Counted from the stretch's first letter, positions 1 through 8,741 are shown. The stretch is DNA of 38,701 nt from Clostridia bacterium (GCA_017398585.1 JAFQFS010000055.1:1-38701), one strand, 5' to 3'. The notes: generated by a model from the letters alone, not told the origin. Program-made: numbers and translations.

Positions 1-1
1 G

Positions 2-60
2 AAAAGGTTTTGAGAGGGGTTCGGGGAGAACCTTTACCTCAAAAAGGTTCTCCCCGAGAA
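2..60. repeat. Palindromic intergenic repeat, single copy
   Basis: The stem 22-35 (CGGGGAGAACCTTT) pairs with 41-56 (AAAGGTTCTCCCCG). On its left is the arm AAAAGGTTTTGAGAGGGGTT. The same arm-plus-hairpin design recurs at 5484, 9665, 11027, 12320, 21812, 32843 and 33040. It lies just downstream of the proS stop codon, so it could also end that transcript, although no clean U-run follows the stem. Confidence 0.8.
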
Positions 61-71
61 ACTCCATTTAA

Positions 72-1511
72 TCAATACGCAATGCCCCAGTAGACCATGT
101 GCTTTGCGGGTTTTCCGCAGCAGACACAGACGTCGGAGAGGTTTTCCTGATCGAACGGGATGCAGCGGGAGCCGACGCCGGTGAGTTCCTTCACCTTGTC
201 TTCGCATTCTTCGTCGCCGCACCACATTGCCTTGATGAAGCCTTCGCCGTTCTTTGCGAGGGATTCCTTGATTTCGTCGATGGTCGTGCACGCGAAGGTT
301 CTCTTTTCGCGGTTTGCGAGAGCCTTTTCGTACATGCCGTCGCGGACTTCCTGAAGCTTTGCCGCTACGGTTTCTTCGATGTTTTCAATGGAAACAACGG
401 TCTTTTCCATGTTGTGACGGGTCACGATGACGCACTGACCGTTTTCGATGTCGCGCGGACCCATTTCGATACGGACCGGAACGCCCTTCATTTCGTATTC
501 CGCAAACTTCCATCCGGGGCTGTTGTCGGTGTCGTCGAGCTTCACGCGGAACTTGTCTGCGAGGCGGTCATAGAGAGCTTTGTTCGCTTCCACAACGCCG
601 TCCTTGTGCATCGCAACCGGTACGATAACGACCTGGATCGGTGCAACAGCCGGAGGCAGAACGAGACCGTTGTCGTCGCCGTGGGTCATGATAATACCGC
701 CGATCATACGGGTGGTTACGCCCCAGGACGTCTGGTAGGGATAACGGAGGGTGTTGTCACGGTCGGTGAACTGGATGTCGAACGCTCTTGCGAAGCCGTC
801 GCCGAAATAGTGGGACGTACCGGCCTGGAGCGCCTTGCCGTCGTGCATCATTGCTTCGATGCAGTAGGTGTCTTCCGCGCCCGCGAACTTGTCGGACGGG
901 GTCTTCGCACCCTTGACCACCGGGATCGCGAGGTCGTTGATGTGGAAGTCCGCGTAAACGTTCAGCATCTGTACGGTTTCCGCACGTGCTTCTTCTGCGG
1001 TCGCGTGCATGGTGTGACCTTCCTGCCACAGGAATTCACGGCTGCGGAGGAACGGACGGGTGGTCTTTTCCCATCTTACAACGGAGCACCACTGATTGTA
1101 GAGCTTCGGAAGGTCACGGTAGGAGCGGATGATGTTGGCGTAATGTTCGCAGAAGAGAGTTTCGGAGGTCGGACGGACGCAGAGCTTTTCAGTCAGACGT
1201 TCGGAACCGCCGTGGGTAACCCATGCAACTTCGGGAGCGAAGCCTTCCACGTGGTCCTTTTCCTTCTGGAGAAGGGATTCCGGAATGAACATCGGCATAT
1301 ATACGTTTTCGTGGCCGAGTTCCTTGAAACGGGTATCGAGGATCTTCTGGATGTTTTCCCAGATCGCGTAGCCGTACGGGCGGATGATCATGCAGCCCTT
1401 GACGCTGGAGTAGTCAATGAGGTCAGCCTTTTTGCAGATGTCGGTATACCACTTCGCAAAGTCCACGTCCATGGAAGTGATATCCTGTACCAGTTTCTTG
1501 TCGTTCTTCAT
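72..1511 (-). CDS. proS: Prolyl-tRNA synthetase, type 3 (no editing insertion)
   Basis: This enzyme charges tRNA-Pro with proline in the cytoplasm. The 479-residue protein has class II signatures: RPTSET at 113-118, motif 2 from R146 ([20 protein letters not shown]) and motif 3 around [13 protein letters not shown]. Motifs 2 and 3 follow without the roughly 180-residue INS editing domain of the usual bacterial form. The C-terminal tail carries cysteines near 431, 436, 462 and 465 and ends in Tyr, as in archaeal/eukaryotic-type (type 3) enzymes with a zinc-binding end. The ATG at 1511 has GAAAGGA nine bases upstream. A TTGACA (complement of 1584-1589) lies upstream, but with a poor -10. No T-box leader is visible. 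The family assignment is firm. Confidence 0.97.
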   Translation of the reverse strand: MKNDKKLVQDITSMDVDFAKWYTDICKKADLIDYSSVKGCMIIRPYGYAIWENIQKILDTRFKELGHENVYMPMFIPESLLQKEKDHVEGFAPEVAWVTHGGSERLTEKLCVRPTSETLFCEHYANIIRSYRDLPKLYNQWCSVVRWEKTTRPFLRSREFLWQEGHTMHATAEEARAETVQMLNVYADFHINDLAIPVVKGAKTPSDKFAGAEDTYCIEAMMHDGKALQAGTSHYFGDGFARAFDIQFTDRDNTLRYPYQTSWGVTTRMIGGIIMTHGDDNGLVLPPAVAPIQVVIVPVAMHKDGVVEANKALYDRLADKFRVKLDDTDNSPGWKFAEYEMKGVPVRIEMGPRDIENGQCVIVTRHNMEKTVVSIENIEETVAAKLQEVRDGMYEKALANREKRTFACTTIDEIKESLAKNGEGFIKAMWCGDEECEDKVKELTGVGSRCIPFDQENLSDVCVCCGKPAKHMVYWGIAY

Positions 1512-1617
1512 AAAATTGAATCCTTTCAGATATATTTATGGAAGTATATTAAAAAACATAAAAATGCCGCTGAGGAATAATGCTGTCAACTTAAGAGGAA
1601 ATAAGGCTATCAAAATG

Positions 1618-1830
1618 CCTTCCTTTGAAGACCGTTCCGGTCTTCAGAGGAAGGTGGCGGCGAAGCCGTCGGAAGGAGAACGCGTTACTATAAATTTGTA
1701 TCTCTGCAGAAGGCATGCGGCTGTAATATTCGTTCAGTCTGCACCCATTCGCCTGCGGCGGCGAACCAAACTTCACGTGACGCATTCTCCCTCAGTCACT
1801 TCGTGACAGCTCCCTCCCGGAGGGAGCCTT
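1618..1830. repeat. Compound interspersed repeat between proS and pcrA
   Basis: The 321-base gap 1512-1832 has no gene. It contains a 16-bp hairpin with one G-U pair (1618-1633 with 1639-1654, around GAAGACC/GGTCTTC), a GGCGGCGAAGCCGTC hairpin, GTCACTTCGTGAC at 1795-1807 and the palindrome GCTCCCTCCCGGAGGGAGC near 1809-1827. The last two lie directly after the pcrA stop on the minus strand and probably end that transcript. The mosaic of hairpins with CTCCCTCAGTCAC...GGAGGGAGCC resembles interspersed repeats I associate with gut Clostridia genomes; that comparison is from memory. Confidence 0.65.
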
Positions 1831-1832
1831 AA

Positions 1833-4250
1833 TTACACCTTGGTCAGTCTTGCGTAGGTCGCCATGAGCTTCTTCGTGCCGACCTTGTCAAACGCGATCT
1901 CGTACAGCGTGTCGCCGCCCATCTTCTTCGAAGACAGGATCGTGCCTTCGCCGAAGGTCACGTGCTTCACGCGGTCGCCGTCCGCAAACGCAGACGATGC
2001 GGCTGCCGCTGCGGCGGGGGTCTTGAGTGCGGTCAGCGCGGGGGACGGCTTCGACGTTTCCTTGACGAAGTGGTTCACCGGCTTCTGCTTGACCGGACGC
2101 TGGCGGAGCTGACGGAGTTCCGCATCCTGCGGTGCTTCGTCTTCGCGTTCCGTGAGTTCCGGCGGAATCTCGCACGCGAATCTCGACAGTGCGTTCGAGC
2201 CGGAACGGCCGTTCATCATGCGGTCGCGTACATGCGTTATGTACAGGCTCTTCTTCGCGCGGGTGATCGCAACGTACGCCAGACGGCGTTCTTCTTCGAT
2301 CTCCTCTTCCTTGAAAGTCGTCTGGAAGCTCGGGAAGATGTTCTCTTCCATGCCGGGCAGGAAGACCGTCGGGAATTCGAGACCCTTCGCGGAATGGATG
2401 GTCATGAGAACCACCGCGTCGGCGGTTTCGTCGTACTTGTCGACGTCGGAAACAAGCGCGACATCTTCGAGGAATCCGATGAGCGAAGGTTCTTCCGCAG
2501 TCTCTTCGTACTGACGTGCCGCGGAAACAAGTTCGCCGATGTTGTTCAGGCGGTCGTCGCGTTCCGCGAGGTCGGTCATGTCGTGCAGCATCCGGTTGTA
2601 TCCGGACTGTTCAACCACCAGTTCGATGAGTTCGGACGGCGGCATCTGCGCGGCTGCTTCACGGAAGCTGTCGATGAGGTAAACGAACGCGACCATCTGG
2701 TTCGCCGTCGCCTGGGAAATCGCGCTGTAGCGCTTCGCACGGCGGAGGAATTCGAGCATGGGACATCCTTCCTCGTACGCGAGTGCTTCCGCGATCTGGA
2801 TGGACTTGTCGCCGATGCCGCGGCGGGGAGTGTTGATGATGCGGCGGAGACGGAGGTCGTCGTTCGGGTTGTTGATGAGGGCGAGGTAGGCGATGATGTC
2901 CTTGACCTCCATGCGGTCAAAGAAGCGCATGCCGCCAAGCATACGGTAGGGGATGCTGCTCTTGGTGAACGCCTGCTCGATGTTTCTCGACTGGGAGTTC
3001 ATACGGTAGAGCACGGCAAAATCCTTGAACTTCGCGCCGTCCTTCACGCCGTTCAGGACCATTTCCGCGATGTAGCGGCCTTCGTCGTTCTGGTTGCCGA
3101 GGTTCTTGATGACGATCTTGTCACCTTCGTTTCCTTCGGTCCAGAGAGTCTTGCCGAGACGTCCGCTGTTCTTTGCGATAACGGCGTTCGCGGCATTCAG
3201 GATGGTCCTGGTGGAACGGTAGTTTTCTTCGAGCTTGATGACGGCGGTGTTGTCGTAGTTCTTGTCGAAGTTGAGGATGTTTTCGATAACGGCGCCGCGG
3301 AACTTATAGATGCTCTGGTCATCGTCGCCGACAACCATGATGTTGCGGTGCTTTGCGGAGAGGAGCAGGGTCAGTTCCAGCTGCGCGTAGTTGGTGTCCT
3401 GATACTCGTCGACGGAGATATACTTGTAGCGGTTCTGCAGCATCAGACGGACGTCCTCGCATTCGGTGAGAAGGCGGACGGTCTGCATGATGATGTCGTC
3501 GAAGTCGAGGAGATTCTGGGACTTGAGCTTGTTTGCGTACAGTTCGTAGACGGCGGCAATCTGCTTGAGCTTGGCGTCCGCTCCCGCCTGTACGGCGTAT
3601 TCCTCGGGACCGATGAGCTTGTCCTTCGCACGGCTGATGGTGTTCTGGACGGTCTTCACGGGGAGAACTTTATCGTCGATATTGAGCTGCTTCATGCAGA
3701 GCTGAAGCTGCTTCTTGCTGTCGTCGGTATCGCAGATGGTGAAGCTGCGGTCGTAACCGATGTGATCACCGTACTTCCGGAGAATCTGCACGCAGATGGA
3801 GTGGAAGGTACCGCTCTTGATTTCGGAGGCTTCCGCGCTGTCTTCGCCGAAGATAGAGCCGATGCGCGCCTTGATCTCGCGTGCGGCCTTGTTGGTGAAA
3901 GTGATCGCCATGACCTGCCACGGCTGCGGCGGATTTACGGCAAATTTCGTCAGGTAATTGCCGAGCTCCTCCCTGGGAAGATCTGCGGCGTTCTGCATTT
4001 CGGCGAGCAGAGCCTCATTCACGTCGGTAGGGACGAGATCGGACTTGTACGCGTCGCCGTAGCGGATAAGATAAGCAAGCCGGTTGACGAGAACGGTGGT
4101 CTTACCGCTTCCGGCACCGGCAAGGATCAGCAGGGGACCGTTAATGGTATAAACGGCTTCCCGCTGTTTGTCGTTGAGGGTTTCGTAATATTTGTCGAAC
4201 AATGCCCTTTTCGCGGAAAGGTACACTGTCCGGAGTTGTACTTCTGTCAT
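1833..4250 (-). CDS. pcrA: UvrD/PcrA-family SF1 DNA helicase
   Basis: This is an ATP-dependent 3'-5' DNA helicase for repair and replication-fork clearance. All SF1A motifs are visible in the 805 residues: Walker A GAGSGKT 45-51, TFTNKAA near 118-123, DEYQD 284-288, GDDDQSIYKFRG 311-322, a YRS motif, MTIHSAKGLEFPTVFLPG, and RRLAYVAITRAKKSLY. The C-terminal 45 residues (from FADGDRVKHVTFGEG) match the Tudor-like RNA-polymerase-contacting domain of PcrA. An odd point is about 45 extra residues (66-110, acidic, rich in Leu and Ala) between Walker A and motif Ia, where typical family members have only a few. The gene has its own promoter at 4287-4315. The ribosome site before the ATG is weak (GAAGTGAG). 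Confidence 0.95.
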   Translation of the reverse strand: MTEVQLRTVYLSAKRALFDKYYETLNDKQREAVYTINGPLLILAGAGSGKTTVLVNRLAYLIRYGDAYKSDLVPTDVNEALLAEMQNAADLPREELGNYLTKFAVNPPQPWQVMAITFTNKAAREIKARIGSIFGEDSAEASEIKSGTFHSICVQILRKYGDHIGYDRSFTICDTDDSKKQLQLCMKQLNIDDKVLPVKTVQNTISRAKDKLIGPEEYAVQAGADAKLKQIAAVYELYANKLKSQNLLDFDDIIMQTVRLLTECEDVRLMLQNRYKYISVDEYQDTNYAQLELTLLLSAKHRNIMVVGDDDQSIYKFRGAVIENILNFDKNYDNTAVIKLEENYRSTRTILNAANAVIAKNSGRLGKTLWTEGNEGDKIVIKNLGNQNDEGRYIAEMVLNGVKDGAKFKDFAVLYRMNSQSRNIEQAFTKSSIPYRMLGGMRFFDRMEVKDIIAYLALINNPNDDLRLRRIINTPRRGIGDKSIQIAEALAYEEGCPMLEFLRRAKRYSAISQATANQMVAFVYLIDSFREAAAQMPPSELIELVVEQSGYNRMLHDMTDLAERDDRLNNIGELVSAARQYEETAEEPSLIGFLEDVALVSDVDKYDETADAVVLMTIHSAKGLEFPTVFLPGMEENIFPSFQTTFKEEEIEEERRLAYVAITRAKKSLYITHVRDRMMNGRSGSNALSRFACEIPPELTEREDEAPQDAELRQLRQRPVKQKPVNHFVKETSKPSPALTALKTPAAAAAASSAFADGDRVKHVTFGEGTILSSKKMGGDTLYEIAFDKVGTKKLMATYARLTKV

Positions 4251-4286
4251 GGGGATACGCTCACTTCTTCAGGATAATCAATTGTT

Positions 4287-4315
4287 ATTATACCACAAAA
4301 TGCAGATTTTTTCAA
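4287..4315 (-). promoter_or_regulatory. Sigma-A promoter of pcrA
   Basis: On the minus strand TTGAAA (4310-4315), a 17-bp spacer and TATAAT (4287-4292) lie 37 bases before the pcrA start. Confidence 0.8.
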
Positions 4316-4410
4316 GATTATTGTCAACAACAATGTGGTTGGATGGCGGAATTATCTTGTGACAAAAGTCAGTGAAACGGAATTTTTAAAGGGAAAATAA
4401 GAATTCTGCG

Positions 4411-4472
4411 AAAACAAAAAGAAGTGCTGGGGGCGAAAAAAGAGCACATCTCTTTCCTCCGCCGCAGCACTT
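4411..4472 (-). terminator. Rho-independent terminator of the sialidase-like gene
   Basis: AAGTGCTG near 4422-4429 pairs with CAGCACTT at 4465-4472, with an inner AAAGAG/CTCTTT stem. On the minus strand the stem is followed by CTTTTTGTTTT. It lies 17 bases after the stop codon of the upstream gene. Confidence 0.75.
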
Positions 4473-4488
4473 ACAATATTTTATAATT

Positions 4489-5454
4489 TTACACCTCAAT
4501 GCACATATAGGCGATGGTCTCGCGGTTCCACGTATAGGTCAGATGAAGTTTTCCGTTTTCATACCGGATCGCGGGATAGGAGAAACCATCCGGAAGATTT
4601 TCCGTGATGACATGGGTGAAATGCTCCCAGGTTTCGCCGTTGTCGGACGATACCGCGAGGGAGAGGGGCGTACGTTCCGCCCAGTTGCCGCAAACAGGGT
4701 TGTAAGCGAGGTAGAGACGGCCGTCGTCCGCCTGCGCGAGGTCGATGCCGCTGTTGTTGTTCGGAAGGGACGTCGCATACGCTGTGCACCATGTACGGCC
4801 GAGGTCGGAGGAGTCGGTGCGGCAGATGTACCCTTCCGACGAACGCAGAAGAGCGTGGACGCCGTTTTTATCTTCCCAGATGGTCGGCTGGATGATGCCG
4901 CGGCGGAAAACGCAGTCTCCCGGAATCAGAACGTCTTCCGTACGTTCCCACGTTTTTCCGTTGTCGGACGAGCGGTCGAAGAAGCAGCGCCAGTCGTCAA
5001 GTTCCGTCGAACCGGGGGCTAATATCGTACCGTCGGAGAGGGTCACGCATTTGTTGCGCACGGGACCTCTGCCGCCGATGTTGCCCGGAACCATTTCGAC
5101 CGGATCGCTCCATGTCCGGCAGCCGTCCGTAGAAACGCAGTAATAGGTCTGCCAGGTCGGGATGCGCTTGCCGACCTTGTAAAAAAGGATGACGGTGCCG
5201 TCGTCAAGCGGGAGAAGCACGGGATTCCAGTGCGGAAGACCGTCGTCGGGCGTGATGGGCGTGGGTTCGCTCCAGTTCGCAACCACGCCGGGCTCGCGCA
5301 TGCTGCCGAAGATGCGCACGTCATCGTGCCCTTCTCCGGTACCGCAGAAGTAAACGGCGTAAATGCCGCCGTCCGGGAGAACGATAAAGCTGCTGGCATG
5401 GCAGGAACGGCCTGCCTTCAGCGGGAGAACGAATTCATTGGCGAGAATTTTCAT
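4489..5454 (-). CDS. Sialidase-like BNR/Asp-box repeat protein
   Basis: The 321-residue protein has repeated Asp-box motifs (S-x-D-x-G-x-T-W type): STDGCRTW, SSDNGKTW, a degenerate SSDLGRTW and SSDNGETW. They are spaced as in the six-bladed propeller of exo-sialidase-like proteins (BNR_2 family). No signal peptide is present, so it should act inside the cell, perhaps on imported glycans. The start at 5454 is preferred because AAGGAGG lies six bases upstream; a longer reading to 5520 would run through the neighbouring palindrome. It is bounded by a terminator downstream and a repeat upstream, so it appears monocistronic. The true substrate is unknown; BNR_2 also includes non-sialidase hydrolases. 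Confidence 0.8.
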   Translation of the reverse strand: MKILANEFVLPLKAGRSCHASSFIVLPDGGIYAVYFCGTGEGHDDVRIFGSMREPGVVANWSEPTPITPDDGLPHWNPVLLPLDDGTVILFYKVGKRIPTWQTYYCVSTDGCRTWSDPVEMVPGNIGGRGPVRNKCVTLSDGTILAPGSTELDDWRCFFDRSSDNGKTWERTEDVLIPGDCVFRRGIIQPTIWEDKNGVHALLRSSEGYICRTDSSDLGRTWCTAYATSLPNNNSGIDLAQADDGRLYLAYNPVCGNWAERTPLSLAVSSDNGETWEHFTHVITENLPDGFSYPAIRYENGKLHLTYTWNRETIAYMCIEV

Positions 5455-5483
5455 GGAATGCCTCCTTGATGGATGGAAATTTT

Positions 5484-5678
5484 CTTGGGGAAAACTTTTT
5501 TGAAAAAAAGTTTTCCCCAAGTTGCCTCGGCAACTTGTAACCCCATTTCAAAAAACTTTATACTGGGAAAAAGGACAGAGTTTGTGCAGATTTGCACTAC
5601 ACTTTGTCAACTCATTTGTCTGAAAGTTTTTGAAGATAGGGCTTGGGGAAGAAACTTTTTTCAAAAAGTTTCTTCCCC
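5484..5678. repeat. Composite facing pair of palindromic repeats (MITE-like)
   Basis: The left hairpin is 5484-5521 (CTTGGGGAAAACTTT / AAAGTTTTCCCCAAG) with its arm pointing right. The right hairpin is 5643-5678 with its arm (AAAGTTTTTGAAGA) pointing left. Between them GACAGAGTTTGTGCA (5574-5588) faces TGCACTACACTTTGTC (5593-5608). The left arm carries an additional small hairpin AAGTTGCCTCGGCAACTT (5519-5536) that the sister copy at 32843 lacks. The segment separates two minus-strand genes. Confidence 0.8.
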
Positions 5679-5696
5679 ATATTCCGTTTAATATGT

Positions 5697-6368
5697 TTAA
5701 TATTGTATACAGGATGAAAACAGTTCGTTGCAGAACGAGGACGACGTAAACAGGTATTCGTTGAAGATCCAGTCGCCTTCGTAGATTTCCTTGCCGGACG
5801 CCTTGAATTCGACCGGCTTGTGCTTTTCAAAGAGATAACTCGGGCGCATGACGGTGTCGTTCACGACCATTTTGGTCTCCGCGCGCTTGATGTACAGCGG
5901 GACGGGACAGACCATCAGGACGGAGATGATCCGTCCGCTGTCCGCTTCGGAAAGTCCCTCCGTGTAGTCGACGGGACGGAGCTTCCGGATGCCGGTCTCC
6001 GGTGCAAACATCATCAGCGGCACACGGCCGGAATATTTCTGCAGATGCATGTACTCGTTTTTCCACTGGTACTTGTCCCCGTCGATGAGGTAGAGCGTGT
6101 TGCGCTTCCAGAGCGTGCCGAACAGCTTGACGCAGTACGTGCGGGAACCGTCGTTCTTGCGGACGAAAAAGTCGACTTTCCCCGTGTTGTTCGGAAAGAA
6201 AAACGGCAGAGGATGCGCGGGAATGAGCCGGAAGCCGTTCCGGCGGCAGGCGCGGCGGATTTTCAGCTCCGCCCGGATCCGTACATAGACGAACCGCAGA
6301 TACGGCAGCAGGCACAGCACCAGAACGAGGAGTCCGAGGGTGATCCAGAATTTCATGATGTAACCCAT
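5697..6368 (-). CDS. Single-pass membrane protein of unknown function
   Basis: I do not recognise this 223-residue protein. A hydrophobic segment at about 8-27 (ITLGLLVLVLCLLPYLRFVY) is followed by a very basic stretch (RIRAELKIRRACRRNG), so the remainder should lie in the cytoplasm (positive-inside rule). The C-terminal part has no motif I can name. The start could be ATG 6368 or ATG 6356; neither has a strong ribosome site. A good promoter lies at 6410-6438. The gene ends at the composite palindromic repeat. Confidence 0.6.
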   Translation of the reverse strand: MGYIMKFWITLGLLVLVLCLLPYLRFVYVRIRAELKIRRACRRNGFRLIPAHPLPFFFPNNTGKVDFFVRKNDGSRTYCVKLFGTLWKRNTLYLIDGDKYQWKNEYMHLQKYSGRVPLMMFAPETGIRKLRPVDYTEGLSEADSGRIISVLMVCPVPLYIKRAETKMVVNDTVMRPSYLFEKHKPVEFKASGKEIYEGDWIFNEYLFTSSSFCNELFSSCIQY

Positions 6369-6409
6369 ACTTTCATGATAAAATTTGATGCGTTCACGAG
6401 ACTGTGTTC

Positions 6410-6438
6410 AGTATAGCACAGAAACAGGCGGATGTCAA
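6410..6438 (-). promoter_or_regulatory. Sigma-A promoter of the membrane protein gene
   Basis: TTGACA (complement of 6433-6438), a 17-bp spacer and TATACT (complement of 6410-6415) lie about 42 bases before the start at 6368. The -35 box abuts the U-run of the preceding terminator. Confidence 0.8.
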
Positions 6439-6469
6439 CAAAAAAATACGGACGGGAGCCGTCCGTATT
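6439..6469 (-). terminator. Terminator of the sigma/GLUG-protein operon
   Basis: AATACGGACGG-GAG-CCGTCCGTATT (6445-6469) is a near-perfect stem followed on the minus strand by a run of T (6439-6446). It lies ten bases after the stop codon of the upstream gene. Confidence 0.9.
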
Positions 6470-6479
6470 CTCGTGGAAT

Positions 6480-7994
6480 TCAGTCTTTGATTTTGATCCA
6501 GCCGTTTTCGTAGGCAGTCATGGCATCGGATTTCCGGACTTCGCGGAACAGCCGCAGTTTCGGGGAGGTACGGTCGTACCAGATAAAGTCAAAATCGAAC
6601 CCTTCAAACGTGCAGTCGGGGGTATCGCGCAGGTCGTAGCACGCGTAGTAGCCGGATTTGATGTGGTGTTCGATGCAGAACTCGCGGAATGTGTTGTCCG
6701 GGAACGCGAGAGCGATGATTTTGGACAGTTCATCGTATTCGCGCATTTTCGTTTCCGGGTCGAGCAGATAGTATTCTCCGGAACCCGCTTCGTCTGAAGT
6801 GATATAAGTCTGATAAGGCAGATCAAGGTAATCGAAATACACATTGCTACAGTAGAACGCATTTAATGTCAGAGCATCCCATGAATGACCGTATTTTTCG
6901 AGAGATTTTATTTTTTTCGGATCGGTCGGCGGTTCCGCCTGAGCGTCAATGCGGGCAATGATCTCATCCATCATGGAAGTGGTCAGAATTAAAGGAACAT
7001 CATATTCCTGACAATAGGTCACGCCGTAATCCGGATAAATTCCACTGTCGACTGTACCATTGAAATAGGAAGTTACGCAGGAGAAGGAAAAGCCTGCAAC
7101 GCCGCTGACATAAATTTCTTCCGCTTCTTCCGAAGCCGTCCCCCGCAGGACAACATCTGCCGAGGAATAACAGCTATCTACATAATACGCACGCCCGACA
7201 ACACCTCCGACGGCAATGTTTCTTATGTTGCTGATATCGTTTTCAATATGAGATGTAACCGTGAAATTTTCCGTATAACATCCGACAACATAATCGGCAT
7301 ATCCTGCTATTCCGCCTGTATAGGACTGGTTGAACAGATGAGCCGATTCAAGATCGTGATAATCTCCCGTGGAGTTTACAATCCCGTCCGTCAGACCAAG
7401 ATTTTTGATAATGCCTCCGGAAATCTGAAGTTCTTCCTCTTTTCCACTCCAGTCACTGAACCTCCGGCAATACCCGAACAGCCCCGCATAATCGTACGCA
7501 CCATCCACGACCAGACCGGAAATCACATACCCGTTCCCGTTGAAAATCCCCGTGAACGGATCGCCGCTGTCCCCGATCGGAACAAAATTCTTCCCGCCGA
7601 GGTCAATATCGTTCATTAAAATGTACTTCCCGTTCAGGTCATTCCGCACATTGTCCAGGTCCTCCGCCGTGTACACGCCGGTGTACCCGTCCGGCACTTC
7701 CGTCAGCCGTCCCGCGCTGTCCTCACGCAGGAACAGCATGTTGATGTACTCCCGCACCGCCGGGCTTGCCGCATACACGACCGCCGACGATACCAGCACC
7801 AGCGCACACACCAGTGCCGCCGCAAACCGTTTCTTCATGGGAAACCTCCTTTGTATGGTTTTCTTTGATTTCGACGTCATTTCTTCCGCTTTCCGCTCGT
7901 TTTCCGGAACGTATTCGTGCGGCACATCGGAGGAATACTCCGTTTCCACGTACCCCGAAAGGGCTTCGTTCAGCCGCTTGTCAAACTCACTCAT
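6480..7994 (-). CDS. Membrane protein with GLUG-like outer domain, likely partner (anti-sigma) of the ECF factor
   Basis: The 504-residue product has a charged cytoplasmic N-terminus of about 50 residues, one transmembrane helix at about 57-76 (FAAALVCALVLVSSAVVYAA) and a large outer part. From about residue 100 it shows YTAEDLDNVRNDL..GKYILMNDIDLGG and GIFNGNGYVISGL, then several glycine-rich turns (YAGLFGY, YTGGIAGYA, VGGVVGRAY, VSGVAGF). This pattern fits GLUG-type beta-helix or beta-solenoid domains. The ATG at 7994 has GGAGGG eight bases upstream and overlaps the sigma gene stop by 8 bp, indicating translational coupling. Position and topology suggest an anti-sigma or sensor role; no zinc-finger anti-sigma motif is seen, so this is inference. 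Confidence 0.75.
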   Translation of the reverse strand: MSEFDKRLNEALSGYVETEYSSDVPHEYVPENERKAEEMTSKSKKTIQRRFPMKKRFAAALVCALVLVSSAVVYAASPAVREYINMLFLREDSAGRLTEVPDGYTGVYTAEDLDNVRNDLNGKYILMNDIDLGGKNFVPIGDSGDPFTGIFNGNGYVISGLVVDGAYDYAGLFGYCRRFSDWSGKEEELQISGGIIKNLGLTDGIVNSTGDYHDLESAHLFNQSYTGGIAGYADYVVGCYTENFTVTSHIENDISNIRNIAVGGVVGRAYYVDSCYSSADVVLRGTASEEAEEIYVSGVAGFSFSCVTSYFNGTVDSGIYPDYGVTYCQEYDVPLILTTSMMDEIIARIDAQAEPPTDPKKIKSLEKYGHSWDALTLNAFYCSNVYFDYLDLPYQTYITSDEAGSGEYYLLDPETKMREYDELSKIIALAFPDNTFREFCIEHHIKSGYYACYDLRDTPDCTFEGFDFDFIWYDRTSPKLRLFREVRKSDAMTAYENGWIKIKD

Positions 7995-8508
7995 CCAATC
8001 TTCCCTCCTTTTCCGCAAGCCGTTCTTTCAGCCACGCCCGTGCGCGGCTCAGTCTTGTCCGCACCGTTCCGCCGCCGATCCCGAGGATATCCGCGATCTC
8101 CCGGTCGCTCATTCCGTACCGGCACCGCAGCAGAAGTACATCCCGGTACGACGGCGGCATCTGCCGGATCAGCCGCAGCAGCCCGTCCGCGCTGTCTTCC
8201 GCCGCAATGATCTCCTCCGGCGAATCCATCGTATCTACATCCTCCGGCAGTTCGTCCACCGGATACGGACGTTTCCGGTTCTTCCGGTAAATATCGATCG
8301 CCGCCCGACGGACACAGATCACCGCCAGCGCACGCATGTCACATTCCGCGAGTCCGGCGAATTTTTCTTCGTTCTGCACAATCCGGTACATCGCGTCCAT
8401 CACGGCGTCCTCCGCGTCGGCACGGTTCCGGAGAATCTCGTACGCCGTACGGTACATCACACCGTTCGCGCACTCCCAGACGGCACGCGATGTCGTTGTT
8501 CCCTCCAT
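7987..8508 (-). CDS. ECF-type RNA polymerase sigma factor
   Basis: The 173-residue protein has a region 2 helix set (VMYRTAYEILRNRADAEDAV) and a region 4 helix-turn-helix (MSDREIADILGIGGGTVRTR followed by LSRARAWLKERL). Size and layout are those of extracytoplasmic-function sigma factors, which redirect RNA polymerase to stress promoters. The ATG at 8508 is chosen because AAGGAGG lies eight bases upstream; longer readings start in non-conserved sequence. The stop codon is embedded in the ribosome-binding and start region of the membrane partner. A possible self-recognised promoter lies at 8535-8562. Confidence 0.92.
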   Translation of the reverse strand: MEGTTTSRAVWECANGVMYRTAYEILRNRADAEDAVMDAMYRIVQNEEKFAGLAECDMRALAVICVRRAAIDIYRKNRKRPYPVDELPEDVDTMDSPEEIIAAEDSADGLLRLIRQMPPSYRDVLLLRCRYGMSDREIADILGIGGGTVRTRLSRARAWLKERLAEKEGRLDE

Positions 8509-8534
8509 GGTCTCCGCCTCCTTTCGTATAAGTA

Positions 8535-8562
8535 TAACGGACAGAAGGGGGGATTTGTTACA
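8535..8562 (-). promoter_or_regulatory. Candidate autoregulated ECF promoter
   Basis: On the minus strand TGTAAC (8557-8562), a 16-bp spacer rich in C and CCGTTA (8535-8540) lie 26 bases before the sigma start. ECF promoters commonly have an AAC-bearing -35 and a CGT-bearing -10. A TATACT hexamer overlaps, so vegetative use is also possible. Confidence 0.5.
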
Positions 8563-8684
8563 TCCGTTTCTGAAATTTTTCTCCTGATTTTTCTCCGTCG
8601 GCACGATTGCCGTCCGAAGACTTCGCCCCCTCCTGTGCGGCAAAAAAACTTTTCCCCGAAACCGTCGATTTTTCCCGCGGATTA

Positions 8685-8693
8685 TGTTATAAT
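8685..8693 (+). promoter_or_regulatory. Extended -10 promoter of the DMT transporter gene
   Basis: TGTTATAAT is an extended -10 sequence; the -35 (TCGATT, 8665-8670) is weak. A small CAAGC/GCTTG stem lies between it and the start codon. Confidence 0.5.
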
Positions 8694-8741
8694 GGGGGCA
8701 ACTACATCACAAGCTCCAAGGCTTGACATTCCGAGGTTTTT

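Noticed and set aside
99-1580. Long open frame of 493 codons on the plus strand opposite proS
   Set aside because: It mirrors proS in the opposite strand, has no known motifs and no ribosome site; it results from the codon bias of the real gene.
1512-1832. T-box riboswitch before proS
   Set aside because: No T-box consensus, specifier loop or antiterminator is seen; the stretch is explained by interspersed hairpins.
1962-4277. Long plus-strand frame opposite pcrA
   Set aside because: The helicase on the minus strand has every family motif; the opposite frame has an unnatural Val/Asp/Glu/Arg-rich composition.
5473-5691. Short plus-strand frame through the composite repeat
   Set aside because: It reads through hairpins (FLGKTFLKKSF-like translation of the repeat) and is not a gene.
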